This document shows positions 12,061-24,089 of a DNA stretch of 64,000 bases, piece by piece. The position numbers and the translations under genes are program-made. Within the stretch, counting starts at the first letter, position 1. Each line of letters opens with the position of its first letter. The notes below the pieces were generated by a model. That model did no database searches and was not told the origin of the DNA. It saw nothing but the letters and a program-made list of their open reading frames with translations. The stretch comes from Gracilaria vermiculophylla. Lineage: Eukaryota; Rhodophyta; Florideophyceae; Gracilariales; Gracilariaceae. Location: NCBI GenBank assembly GCA_019155205.2, contig JAHNZQ020003148.1, positions 1,071,459 to 1,135,458 of the forward strand, read 5' to 3'.

Positions 12061-14061
12061 TAGGAGTCGCAGCCTCAACCCTACGGAAGGGAATTATTCC
12101 ACTTCGGAGCGCGAGTGTCTTGCCATCGTGTTGGCGGTTTTGCTTTTACGCCCATACCTGGAAGTCGCGCGCTTCACCTTGAGGACGGACCACGCACCAC
12201 TGAAGTGGATACTGTCCTTGACGGATGCTCCCGGTCGCCTGGAAAGGTGAAGGTTACGCCTCCTGGAGTTCGAGTTTGACATCGCCTACCGCACTGGCAT
12301 TAAACACCAGGCTGCGGATGCGCTCTCGCAAATCTCAGCCGATGGAAAAGATGAAACACTTTTGGAGGACAGCATCCCGTGTCTGGTTATCCAGGACGCC
12401 GACGGGAAAGAAGGATCCGATGTAGAATGTTTGGAATGCTGTGAACCTCGAGGAAAGTACAATGGACTTCCTGAGGTGATGGCTCTTGTTTAGCAGGAGA
12501 AAGAAGTTCTCCCCATTACCGTAGCGGAGTTCCTGAAGGAGCAGAGTACGGTTGCCTACTGCAAGGCGTGCCTTGCCATTGTGGGGAGTTTGATATCGTC
12601 ATTCGACGTTGACCGAGACGGCGTGCTTGTACGCCGCGCCCCCTGGATGGAGCTCTCCAAAAGGTCGTGCCGACGAAGCAACGGGCGAGAGTGTGGTATC
12701 TCTCGCACTATCATCGCCTCGCCGGGCACCCCGGTGGATCACGGATGTATTTCACCATGCGGAGGGAGTTCTATTGGCCGAACATGGCTAACAAAGCCTT
12801 CCAAACGGTGGCGGATTGCTATTCCTGTGCCGCCGCTATGGGGAGTATACGGAGACACCGGACGCCGCTCACGCTGTTCGCACCTTCAAGACCGTTGGAG
12901 TTTGTGGCCATAGATATCTTGGGTCCTCTCCCCAAAACGGAGCGAGGGCATCGATTTATCCTCGTGATCACGGATCGCTTTTCCAAGATCACGCGTGCCC
13001 TCCCCCTCCAGAGCACTACTGCAGCAGTGATTGCCGACGCCTTTCTTAAGAATTGGGTTTATCCCTACGGGATACCGTTGTACCTCCTTACGGACAATGG
13101 CCCCCAATTCGCGGCGAAACTCTTCAGCGCCGTTTCCGGAATGCTGGAGACGAAGCTTATGTTTACGACTGCCTATCACTCCCAGACAAATTGCCAGGCG
13201 GAAAGGTTCAACAAAACCATCGCCTCGAGGCTGAAGCACTACGTTGCGGACCACCAGAAGGGTTGGGACGCATATGTGGGACCCCTCACGTTTGCATACA
13301 ACCTACAGGTGCACCGCTCTACGGGGACTACTCCTTTCAATTTGGTGCCCTCGCGCATTCTGCCAAGTGCTGTCATCGCGGCACGCGCCACGGCGCACCC
13401 AGTGGATGGGCCACAGACGCCAACAGCGGCACAAGCCAAACGCTCCATCCTAAAGCGATATGAGAACGCACTCTCCCTCGCGAAGGAGAGACTCAACGCC
13501 ACGCAGAGGAGATACAAACAGGACTTCGACCGAAAGGTTATGGAAGGTCCGCACCTGAAGACAGGCGACGAGGTGTTCCTCGATAAACCCTGGGAGAACT
13601 CCGATGAATCGCCGGACGTCACGCGCAAGTTAGCGCCGAACACCTCAGGGCCCTTCAAAGTCCTCGCCACCTACAGGGATACTGTCGCCATTGAGGTGAA
13701 CGGGCTTAAGCATGTCGTCTCCCGTGATAGGGTGACGAACGTCCCGACGCCAAGCCTCTCAAGAATGCCTGCCACTTCACTTCAGGGACAACGCGCGGAA
13801 CTTCCTCATCCGACCACCTCAGGCACGACGACACCACGGGACACGGGGAACCGCAACACCGCCCTCTTTGAGCCAATCCTGGAGGCTCTCGATGCCATCA
13901 TGATACCTGAAGGTGACATCCTCTACGCGGTTGATCATATTGTCTCGCATCGACAAACCCCTGCAGGAAAACTGTACTGCGTCCGTTGGTATGGGTACAC
14001 CTCGAAGGACGACACGGAAGAACCTCCGGAACATTTCCCGGAGAACTTCCTTAGGAGGTAA
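12060..14061 (+). pseudogene. Family A pol: RNase H, integrase, chromodomain
   Basis: This is the 3' part of a chromovirus pol. RNase H occupies about 12066-12310 (STSERECLAIV, LRTDHAPLKWIL, IKHQAADALSQ). Integrase has its zinc region at about 12690-12840 (HYHRLAGH, CYSC). Its core has a complete triad: Asp in VAIDILGPL, Asp in LLTDNGPQFAAKLF and Glu in QAERFNKTI. A chromodomain ends the protein (ILYAVDHIVSH, VRWYGYTSKDDTEEPPE). Inactivating changes are a TGA for Trp at 12248-12250, a TAG at 12491-12493 and a two-base insertion near 12652-12655. From 12667 to 14061 the frame is fully open for 464 residues. RT, protease and Gag are missing upstream. Confidence 0.9.
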
Positions 14062-14102
14062 CACGCCAATCTGGTGCGGAAATGCCTCTCCACATAGGCG
14101 CT

Positions 14103-14138
14103 TCCGTTTAGGAAAGGGGGAGGGGGCCCCCAAACGGA
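14103..14138 (+). promoter_or_regulatory. Internal polypurine tract inside a hairpin
   Basis: The 14-mer TTTAGGAAAGGGGG at 14107-14120 is identical to the 14-mer just before the 3' LTR (16925-16938). It is flanked by TCCGTTT (14103-14109) and AAACGGA (14132-14138), which can pair, with GGGGGCCCCC between. It lies 45 bases after the pol stop and before the antisense ORF. Confidence 0.6.
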
Positions 14139-14339
14139 GATGTTTTTCGTCTTCGCCGTCCACCCCCCACCTGGAGTTACCTTTTTCGCCTCTAGAATGC
14201 TGTGCTCGCTTTTTCGCATGCTCCTACTGCAGCACTCCGTGTCGCTGAGCTCGCGGGCACGGCCTATGCATGTTTGAACTACCATTCGTGGAGTTTCTGC
14301 TCCATCCGGAGGATCGTTTATTGGTCTGCGTCCTATCAC

Positions 14340-16685
14340 CTACAGGTCACCGAACCGCGTTGAATACTCCGCTTCGAGGCGCGCTTTCGCTGTTAGCGCT
14401 TGGCTGTCGACGAACTCCGCCAGGCTGTCCTTGAGGGCCGCCATCGAGGCTCGTTCTGTCCGGGCCTTATGGAGCTCTACGACCCAAGCACGCGCCTCGC
14501 GCAGAGCCTCCACAGGAGAAGCCGGAGCAGGACGGCTTGTCACGAGGCACGCCTGCACCAACTCCTGCAAGGCAGCCTCCAGAGCCCAAGTGGAGACTCT
14601 TCCCGACGGTGCACCCGATGCAGCCACCTCCGTTGACGGCGCAACAACAGCCACGGAGGGAGCTTCAGACGACGGACCAGCCAAGGCAGGAGCTCCCCGA
14701 CGGGATTCCGCGGGCTCCGCAGTGGAGGACGGCAATGCCAAGGGCGGAGTCCGCGACGCCGGAGGTGATGGTGGTGAGGGAATTGGAACGCTCCGCAGGC
14801 GAGGTTGAGCACTCGGCGCAGGTACGCTCCGCAATCGGGGTTGCACCACGGGAGCCGAACGTACCGGGACGGGAGTAATCTCATCCTCTTCCATTGGAGA
14901 CACGGCAGCGACCACTGCGGGAGCACTCGGCTCCGCGGCGGGCCGCGGAGTTATCACCTCAGGAGGTGCGCTCATATCCTGGGACGGACCCGGTAACCGA
15001 CGGGGCGCATCAAACGCCAGACTCTCCATCAAAGGGTCGTAGTCGGGCACTCGACGCCGTGGCACCTGAAAAACCCGAGACTGCGACAGACGGGGAAAGG
15101 CAGGGTATGCGTGCCCGTCATCGTCTCCATTCGGACTCCTCACAATGTGGTGAAACTTGTCCTCGCCGTGGTCGTACCATAGGAAACCCGGTGTGTCATT
15201 CCACGCTATCTGGAGGTTTTAGTGCAACAGCGTCTCTGCTTCGGACTCGCTCCATGCAGTGCCCCGAACCAGGTTTTGGATACTGAAGGAGCGCAGGACT
15301 CGTATGATGGACGCCGACAAGGGGAGCAACCGCCTGGCGGTGGGCTGATACGACGAGTCCCAGTAGAGGTGGCCGTCGGGGCATCGGGTATAGGCAGTCA
15401 CGCCTTCGTCTGCCGCTTGGAGATAAGCCATCAGGGTGCCTACCGCAGACCCCGTCGAGGCGACCGACATGACGAACCGTCCTAGGGAGTCATGTGGATC
15501 CAGAACCTCCGAGGTGTGATACGCGAATGTTATGGGAGTCGTCACGCAGAGATGCGGGGAAACCCAATGGTCCCTCCAGGAGTCGTTCACCTTAAGGTAG
15601 TACTTTGGACGTTGTCCGGAGGGCATATCATGGAATTCCGTGTTGTGCCATCCGTAGAAGAACCCGAAGGAGGTGCGTACGCGAGTTTCGTCCACGAGGT
15701 GCGTCCCCCATCGATTCCGATTGAGCCAGTACAGGTGGTCGTATGGGGGATTTAAGGGTAGCACCGCAAGGGCGGAGCGTCCATCGGCAAGGCTTCCCGA
15801 TAGCCCCGCTCGCTGGTGCGAGCTCTCGTTATGGGGCAAGACTTGCAGTCACGCCTGGATCTCCCGTTCTTCGGCGCACCTCAGATAAGGAGTATCGCAG
15901 TGTCCGACCGTGGTTGGAGCGTTTTCACCATGGACTGGAGTGTGGAGCCAATGGGCGCGGTACGCATCGACGCGGTTCCGCTTCTGGTCGTTCCACGCAA
16001 TCTCCGGGACGGCGCAGAATCGCATCGCCTGCAGGTACGGCCCAAAGTGGTGAATGTAATCCTCTACTGGACACGGCAGACTCACGCGCCTATCATGAAA
16101 CGGGACAAAAACTCGCATGGCGCGATGATCGAAGTGCTCTCCTGGACGGAACGGTCCTCCTGTCGAGGTGTGATACATCTCCGGATTGGAAGGGGATGTC
16201 GGCGCCGAAGTAGGAGAAAACGTTCCGAAAGTGTATGCAGCAGGGTGCATGGCGACAGAACGCGTGGTTGCACCTAAGGAGAGAGACCTGACACTACTCG
16301 GGGATCGATTCGCTATATGCACCACAGCGGAGGGAGTCGTGTCGAGCTACCACCATGGAATCCGAGGCGAAGCCAGGCGACCGGCATCGGACGAGTTATG
16401 GAGCACCATCGCGAGGCGCGCGCTCACATCCAACGGAGAACGGTGGAGGTACGGACGAGAAACGTATGAGTCCGGCGCCTTCACGGAGACAGGATGAGCG
16501 GACGCGTAGAAGCGGGTGTTGCCAAAAGGAGTAACCTCGTAGAAGTCTGAGTGGCGAACGCCTCGAAAGGGGTCTGTACCCTCGCGGGACTGCCCCACGC
16601 TCCGTCCACGGGAGTTGCGCGCGTGCACCGCGCACGATGCGCCGGAGGATGCGGACGCTCGCGCTGCCGACTGGCGTAGCAGCAC
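14340..16685 (-). pseudogene. Antisense ORF of family A, between pol and 3' LTR
   Basis: A single minus-strand frame of about 780 codons runs opposite to pol, broken by only three stops (near 16347, 15849 and 15219). I recognise no family. The N-terminal two thirds are rich in Trp, His and Tyr. The motifs YHTS and IAWND each occur twice in the same order, hinting at an internal duplication. Next comes a Pro/Ser/Ala-rich linker (about 14960-14680) with the repeat QPRLRSVP in two copies. The C-terminus (14620-14340) is rich in Ala, Glu and Leu and probably helical. Reading continues across the stops without loss of character, so the frame was recently coding. Antisense ORFs in this position are known in some plant Ty3/gypsy (Tat/Retand-type) elements. 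Confidence 0.65.
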
Positions 16686-16924
16686 CGAAGGATGACACCA
16701 AGAAGGAGCGGATATCGCCGGGTGAAGAAGAGTTGGAGCTCACGAACGCCGCAAGGAGTGAAACGCGAACCTGCGGCTACCCGCCGCGCGGAAGTACGGA
16801 GAAGAGAAGGAACGCCTGAAGGAGGGAACGGGCGAACCACAGGAGGCTGCACGTGCCGCAACACCGGTAGGAGCCACCCCAGGGATCAAGAAAGCGGAAA
16901 ATGCACCTTGAGGACGTGGTGCAA

Positions 16925-16938
16925 TTTAGGAAAGGGGG
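16925..16938 (+). promoter_or_regulatory. 3' polypurine tract of family A
   Basis: TTTAGGAAAGGGGG ends two bases before the LTR start TGTAGTACAG at 16941. This is the normal place for the primer of plus-strand DNA synthesis. Confidence 0.8.
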
Positions 16939-16940
16939 TA

Positions 16941-17496
16941 TGTAGTACAGTGGCTTTTACGGAAATACGGTGGTTTGGCCTTAAGGTATAATATTCCTAA
17001 GGAGGGTTCGTAATTTATTTGGCTGGGCCACGCAGTGCATAATCTCGCCCGCGTGCGCTACAGTATCCTTGAGGTACGGTAGAATTTATTATTTGTTTTA
17101 GATATTTTATGCAGGTAATTAGCACAGTAGTGAGACCTGCCGAGGCGGGCTCCCGGCTTGATATTTAACCTGCCGGTTGAGCTCCACCTCTGGGGAAGTA
17201 AAGACAAGCACCCTTGAGTCTTCTTCTACATTTTTCCGGTTGGAGTCTCTTGTCTATTCACGCAGGTTTCTAAGCCGCCGATCCCCAGGTCGCATCATAG
17301 CAGCGCCTGTAGGAGCATTGTCCGCCCAGTGAACCTCCCCCTCCGCTTGGTGTTTGCGGATCCCTTTCAGAATTCCCCCGGCTCACGACAGCGGATACCG
17401 GAGACCACCTTTAGGGATCCGCGCCTTTGGAGTCAACAAAAACTCCTAACGGACGTTGTGCTTTACTACCTCGATAGGAGGGCTGACAGTACCACA
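16941..17496 (+). repeat. 3' LTR of family A retroelement
   Basis: A 556-base repeat from TGTAGTACAGTGGC to GACAGTACCACA, in plus orientation. It is close to the solo LTR at 29025-29579 by eye and matches the copies at 2066-2618 and 48809-49311. The polypurine tract directly upstream and pol before that show it is the 3' LTR. The other end of this element is missing, so the bases after it (CCTGT) cannot be checked as a duplication. Confidence 0.9.
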
Positions 17497-19228
17497 CCTG
17501 TTGCAGCTTTAACGTTTCCATCCAATGTACACGATACGATCTGTTTTCTCCCTTCCAGTGTCTCTAAGGCTTGCCATCTGCCAAAGAGCTACAACGTTTC
17601 ATCTCGCGCCGTTTCATATTATGTGGCCTGGAATTTTTTTTTTAATTTTTAGTAGTAAATTATGTCGAAGCTTTTTGCAATTCTCTTGCGTATTATCGTG
17701 CTTGGGGATGGCTTTCGCATAATTTCGGCTCTTTCATGTTCTTTACACTGATTCAAAACCATTTTTTATGCCTTCAGTGGCATCGGTTGTTTCTATGCTG
17801 TGTTTAAACAGTGGGTTTGAAAGTCATATATGAATTCAACATCCACCTCCGCCACATCAACTATATCTGCTCTGCGGGTTAACTGCTCTCTCACGTTTTT
17901 CACGCCAGTGACATGTGTTCGAGTACTTGGGTGCCTCGTGAGAGCTGTGGTGCAAACTATGGCCAAAACGTATGCCTCAAAGACCCGGAGTTGTTTCTTT
18001 TTAGTAGATATTGGTATCCGCGTAGCCTTGCCACCATTTCCCTTTCTTTCCTTGTGATGTGTTTTCATTCATTAATTCCTAGAAATTTTCCGCCTCACTA
18101 AGCGTACACCTCCTTCCCTTTATAATCAGAGGTGCCTTCTTTATGCGCAGGCGTTTTCTTCACTTTCACAGAAAATGATTTGCGTTATGTGGAAAAGGGA
18201 TACAAAGAAGAAATTGCCTCTCCCTTCACTTACGCTATAATATTGGAAGACATCCCGCTACTATGCGTTCTCAATCTTTCCCCTTGCGGATAAATTCCAA
18301 TGGGATTCTATGCCGATTCTTCAAAGAGAGATATAACCGAACATGTAGCCTTCCACGTCCTATTCTCATCAAAACTTCAGTGTTAAGCTGCCGGACATGT
18401 CAGAAAAGTAGACAGTATGTCTGTGTTGTTATGAACAGCCTTGTTCTATTCCGCAATGTTTTCGTACATATGCACGCCAGAACTTGTGATGGCAGCACAA
18501 GGGAGTAGCCGTAATCGATGGCAACGCCATAGAGCATCAAAAATTGGGTGCAACGGTGAGTTTGCCATGAAGATCAGCGAAATAAACAAAGCACCAAGAG
18601 CATTTCTACGCTGTAAGACCATAGCCGGGACAACAGACAGCAACAAAAGCAGAAAAAAAATCATGGTACGACGCCTTAACCAAATTTCAAAACGACAGCC
18701 AGGCAGTGAGATCACGGAAAGGCGATAAAAGTGTGAAAATCCATGGTCGTGTTGCTCGTGGGAAGAGCAGGCGGGCAGAATGAGCTCCGGAAAACAGCGA
18801 AACTGCAGCATATGACGAGCACAAAAAGGGCAGTATGAGGGCCACCTCGCAGCCACAGTGGGCCAAAGATTACCAGCAAAGGGGAGAATTCCGTGCAATG
18901 AGAAAGTCAGGTCGAATAAGCAATGGGTCTCAAAACCACAGGCCATTTCCCACAAGAAATCCAATAGAAGAGCACAAGTGAAGGCGTTGCGATTACCTTA
19001 TAGTTTTTTAGGAAAAAAACTGAAGTGCCGCTGGTGCATCATCGTGGAGAATGTGCGACAAATGCTAGGTCGAAAAAGTTTGATTACACAGCTTACACGG
19101 GTTTAGGTCTTCAAGCAAATTGACACTTGCGTGCGTGTAGAAATCACTTTTAAATACGTCTAAATCATTAAGAGATGTGTAATTTTACGAGTGCTTTAAT
19201 ACCAAACAGATGTAAAGAAATGATTACA
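17497..19228. other. Unassigned stretch between LTR and Tc1 element
   Basis: About 1.7 kb with no recognised gene. The longest open frame (minus, 18964-18446, 172 codons) has no known motif and an unlikely amino-acid make-up. No repeat shared with the rest of the window was seen. Confidence 0.5.
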
Positions 19229-19230
19229 TA

Positions 19231-20111
19231 CAGTGCGTTTCAAAATCATGTTACCCGGAAAAGGTTGGCCAAAACTGTACTGTAGGCTAATATTTGCACA
19301 TAGTTTACGTAGAACAGTTTCAAAAAGGTATACACACCGTCTTCTTTCTAGTAAACATACCTTGAGATTTTCCGCTTCCCAAAAAAAAAACAGCTTGGAA
19401 TCATCAAATAAAACACCAGAAAACATTCAAACAGTGCTATGGCTCATAAAAATAACCGTTCTAGGGTCACAAGTGCTACGTTTCTCAAAAATCCAACTCT
19501 TTATGTATTGAAACAATCTCCAGGACGCCTGAAGAACCTAAATCAACCAAACAAAAGAGGTATTCAAAGGGAGTTGTGCAAAGAAGAAGTCTCGTGCAAA
19601 AGAATTGGAATGAATCTCAGACTCAACATATTAAAATCAACTATATGGAAGCAGAGAAACAACACAAAATTATTTATGTGTACAAATTGAAAACAACTTC
19701 TTTGTTCAAGACTATCTCAAGCAAAATAGAGTTGCCTAATGTGATGGAAAAGCCTACTGGAGTAAAGAATGGGAAAATGCTATTTTTAGTGATTAAAAAT
19801 GTTCAATTTAGATAGACCAGATTGCAAAAAATATTATTGGCACAATCTTCGTAAGGGACGTCATGACTTTTATACCACGCATTCAGGTAGAGGCTCTTGG
19901 ATGGTCTGGGCGAAGATTTCTAAAAAAGGTCTCACTCAAATTTCATTTATTGAAACAACCATGAACGTGGAAAAATATCAAGTAGTTTTAAACAATTATT
20001 TGCTTCATTTTCATTTATGTTTCCATGAAGGAAATTTCAATTTTCAACAGGATAATGCGCCTGTACACATGGCATCTTTAATCTAAAATTGGCTACAGGA
20101 GTCAGAGGTAT
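19231..20111 (+). mobile_element. Tc1/mariner element 1, left part
   Basis: This is the 5' part of a Tc1-like DNA transposon. The left terminal inverted repeat CAGTGCGTTTCAAAATCATG starts at 19231, after TA. The transposase is broken by frameshifts. A helix-turn-helix-like region lies near 19450-19680, and the catalytic region includes FNLDRPDCKKYYWHNLRK and the second aspartate motif FQQDNAPVHMASLI near 20050. Coding stops at 20111, where a LINE is inserted, and resumes at 30550. Joined in order, the flanks read WLQESEV then [15 protein letters not shown], the normal course of such a transposase. Confidence 0.88.
20104..20111 (+). repeat. LINE target-site duplication, left copy
   Basis: AGAGGTAT here is repeated at 30542-30549. 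It marks the insertion of the LINE into the Tc1 transposase. Removing everything between restores the transposase reading frame. Confidence 0.85.
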
Positions 20112-23100
20112 GGGTACGTGTTGTTCGTCTTCACGCGGTGTACCTGAACGCGCTCCCCGGATTGGCGGACGAGAAGAAATGAGCATACCATTGGGACTCC
20201 TACAGAGGCCAGAAATGGCGACGTTGATGGAAAAATTGAATTCAAAATCGACCGTACGTTTTCTTCAGCTCAACTGCCGGGGACTTCTCCGGCCGGCCAA
20301 AAGAGTAGAGCTTGCAAAGATCGCTAGCGACCACGACGCACAGGTGTTGTGCTTGCAAGAGACCTTTTCAAACATAACAGACCAAATGCCGCGAGTACAA
20401 GGTTCTGAGGCTATAGGGCGATGCGATCGGGAACAAGGATATACCGCCCCAAATGACCGCGGAGGAGGAGTGGTCGTACACCAACGAATCGGGTTAGGAG
20501 CCGATGTGATCAAAGAAGAGTCCATCCTTCCGGGAATCGAGACGGTAACAATTGAAATAAGAACGAGCAAAGAACCTTTATCGGTTGTCAGCGCTTACAC
20601 TGCCCCGCCACTGCGCAAAAGTGCATGGTACGAAAGCATAGCACCGCAACATGTCATTTGCGCCGATGCGAATGTATGCAGAGGTTGGTACATCCCAAGG
20701 GCCGAGGGAGCAGGGATACACATGGAAGAATATTTGGAGGCCACAGAACGCTTTCTGATAAACGAACCTGGTAGACCAACGAAAACGGACTCATCTTCGG
20801 GCACATAGAGCGCCATTGACGTGACTGTCGTGCCGTCCAGGTGGTTCCCGTTCGTTAAATGGGAGACAGCCGACACCCTGTTTTCCGACCACTACCCGAT
20901 TTTCATAACCATGGCCCTGCCTCGCCCCTCCGTAAAGAAAGAGCTACAGTGGAGACTCGGGAAAGCCGATTGGGATGGGTACGGGAAACAATTCGAGTTT
21001 GAGCTTCTCAAGAGACCGTTAGATGCCAAATGGAGTATTGAGGCTGAGCACAGAGTGTTCGTTGAGTGTACAACTATGGCTGCCCGTCGTGCTGTTACCC
21101 GAGGAAAAAACGTCAGCGAGCGGCATGGTTGTGTCCAGAGGCGGCCAAAGCAATTAAGGAGGGAGCTCAAGCTCGGAGAGAATGGCAACAAACCCCCAGT
21201 GAGTGGAAGAGATAGCAACTGCAGGAAGCAAGAAAGAACGCAATGCGGTGCATTGACAGGGCAAAGCGAGAGTGTTGGCAAGGGTTAGTATCCCGGCTGA
21301 GTCCACAAACGGACAGACAAAAGCTATGGCGAATACCGCTGGCGAAGGAGCGTGGAAGCGCTGCCGAGCCCATGTGCCCGCCTAATGGCCACGCTTTAAC
21401 TGACAAAAAGCGCGTTTTATGGTTCTTACGAACACAGGTGCGGAAAGCGAAGGTCTATGGGAAGTTTGTTCACCGAAGAAACGAATACAGAAAAGCGTAG
21501 GACGTTTATAACACGGCTGTTACTGGCGTGAAGTCTGTTCTCTTTACTCTTCAAGATTTGAAAGGCGTGCTGCGAGATATGGATGAAAGCAAAGCTGGGG
21601 GTCCTGATATTGTTGAGATCGCTTTTCTTCGTAGGCTCCCAGAATACGGGAAAACCCGGCTTGTACACTTAGTTAACCGCACGTTCGTTTACGGAGTTAC
21701 ACTGACAAGATGACGAATTGCCACCTTAGTTTCAGTAACGAAGCCTGGAGCGCAAGGAAAGTTCCGGTCTATCTATCTAACACCAGTTATAGCAAGAACG
21801 GTAGAAAGTCTTGTAAACAAAGTTTTGATGCGGTGTCTAGAGCCGAAGCTGCCCCCTGAGAATGCTGGATTCCAAATGGGACGAGGAACAGAGGAGCAAA
21901 TTGCGGCTCTGTGCGAGAGTGTACGCAATGGTTGGGACAGAAGCCAGAGAACTCTTTCAGCGTCCTGCGACTTTTCTAAAGCCTACGACCGTGTCCCACA
22001 CTACTTACTGTTTAGCAAGCTACGTCGCATGGGCTGCCCGCCTCATTTGTGGCGCTGGCTTCGAGCCTTCGTCATGGACCGTCAGTGGAAGTGTCGGTGG
22101 AAGTCAGCATAAAGCACGGAAGCAATCCTACCACAGGGCCTGCCCCAAATAGGCACAATGTCTCCAGCGCTCTGGATCGCGTTTATAGCCGACCTGCCGT
22201 CGGCGGTAGAACACGCGACAGAATCGGTTGAGATCAGTCTGTTTGCCGACGATGCTGCTCTTTGGGTTACTCACTCTTCAGTCCACGAAACCCGGCAGGC
22301 CCTGCAGAAAGGATTTCATGCACTCGCCGAGTACTGCACCGCCAATGAAGGGCTCCTGAACCCCACGAAAACAGTGGTCTTACCCTTCACTAACGCACGG
22401 ATCAGTGGAAACGAAGACCTTTATACAGTGGCGGTCGGGAGCGCCATAGTGCCCCCGAGCACAGAAGCCCGCTTTCTATGAGTTGTACTGGACAGTCGGC
22501 TGACTTTCAGAGCCCACCTTGATAATATAAGACACAGGTACAGACAACGAAATACCCTCATGCGGTGCCTCACACGGCAATCATGGGGCTGCAAATGGGA
22601 CAGGATGAATATCATACGTAGTTGGTCTGTAGAGCCCCTAGTCGCGTACACAGCCGGTACAGTAATCCGGAGTGCGCCAGAGGCGGCATTGTCTAGATTG
22701 GAAGTTGTCCGATATCAGGTCCTTCGTATCCAAACCGGTTGTGTGGCATCCACGCCCGTGGCAGCCGTAAGGAGCCTGGCTCAGGTCGTACCGGACGAGA
22801 CCGTAGCGACCTTGAAACAGACATCGCTGTATGAGCGAACTCTAAGAAAAGAAACTGAAACCTCGCTAAAACGCGCCGTCAAGCAGCTAGTGATACCCAA
22901 AGTGAAGCGAAACCGCCCAACTCTAAGCGTCTTGCCGAACATGATTTGGTTCAGCGAGGAATTATATATGCAAAGCATCGAGAGGCGCTTCCAGAAGAAC
23001 TATGTACACTTAGCGTATCAGACGTCGTTTTTGCTGCAACCCCTTGTTGCAAAGAAGACCCGCCCGGAGTCCAACGCCAAGCTATTCTCCACCTGCTTCG

Positions 23101-23542
23101 CACACTGCCGCCGCCCGACTGCGATGTGTGGTGTGACTGGTGTGTTGGAGACTACGCAGGAAACCTTGCGGACTGGAACAAGCGAGTGGTTGTGCAACGG
23201 GGGGATGGATGGTTTGCCGGCACTGTTGACTACAGTCCCTTTCACCTTACCCACCAAGCCTGCGCGGAGAGTCTTAGAACCGCTAGAAGAGTGGAGCCGG
23301 TTGTTGTAACTCGCTACGACGATTCTATCACGATGGCGTATGCCCTAGATAGCGAAAACAGCACAGTGACTGATGAAGATGGTCATACTCTAAACGCCAG
23401 GTTCCCCCAACAATGTCCCGTAGCTGTTGGAGCCTACAATTTGATATGGAACGGTGGGCAATGTCGAGAAAGAAAAGTAATGCCAGCAGGCCTACATGCC
23501 TGCTCGTAAACTGCATAGGCTAGGGCAATGATCAGAGGCGTA
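20112..23542 (+). mobile_element. LINE (non-LTR retrotransposon), 5' part with endonuclease and RT
   Basis: This encodes the replication protein of a non-LTR retrotransposon. An APE-type endonuclease lies at about 20260-20930 (FLQLNCRGLL, CLQETF, ICADANVCRG, LFSDHYPIF), with one TAG at 20806. The reverse transcriptase follows at about 21530-22480 (MDESKAGGPDIVEIAF, SCDFSKAYDRVPH, LFADDAALWVTH), in one frame with stops near 21711 and 22110. The region 22560-23510 leads towards an RNase H that continues after the Ty3 insertion at 29834. The order endonuclease, RT, RNase H fits the I/Tad/ingi/R1 side of the LINEs. No first (Gag-like) ORF is seen, so the copy may be 5' truncated. Confidence 0.87.
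23538..23542 (+). repeat. Target-site duplication of family C, left copy
   Basis: GCGTA here is repeated at 29834-29838 and flanks the two LTRs of the family C element inside the LINE. Confidence 0.85.
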
Positions 23543-24073
23543 TGTTGTGTGTTGAGTCACCAAGCCAGTTGTCGATGGCTGATAGAGTAGTGGTAAAATT
23601 CCAGAGGTGGAATACTGGAATGGGATTGGTTGGAGTTGGTATCACCGGAGACGATGATTGGTTGATGTAGGAGACCAATGTTGATGATTGGTCGATGAAG
23701 TTGATGAAGTGATGATGATTAGTTGATGAGATGTTGAGATGGTTCTTGACGACTAATAAACAGATACCAGCCTCGCCTTCACACTGACCAGAGGTGCGGT
23801 AGGTGAAGAACGTAGACCCTTGTAGTCGGGGAGGTAGATGTGGTGAGGTAGAGCAGGTTGAGAGGTGGTCGTCTCTGGCTGACCAAAAGTAGCGATCAGC
23901 TCAGGTTTATATAGACTAGATTCGCACAGCGAGTGAGTGTTAGTATTTCAAGAAAAAAGAAATCTAGCCAATAACATTCTAAGATGTGGGTGTAGAAATT
24001 AAAACATTAAAACATTTTTAAAAAGAATACAGCAAGGTAGCATTAGTGCCACGTTTCATCAGGCGGCATGACA
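23543..24073 (-). repeat. 3' LTR of family C Ty3/gypsy element
   Basis: A 531-base repeat with TGT/ACA ends. Its second copy is at 28744-29833, where it is interrupted by a solo LTR. By eye there are about twenty differences between the copies, so the insertion is not very recent. The unit contains imperfect TGATGATTGGT repeats near 23650-23740. Confidence 0.9.
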
Positions 24074-24089
24074 GTCCCCCATAGCTTGG

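Noticed and set aside
9615..12250. Reassignment of UGA to tryptophan
   Set aside because: Host genes use TGG for Trp and TGA as stop (for example at 32394 and 36319); the TGA codons are mutations in dead elements.
18446..18964. 172-codon minus-strand frame
   Set aside because: No motif, Cys/Phe/Leu-rich composition and no conserved neighbour; likely chance.
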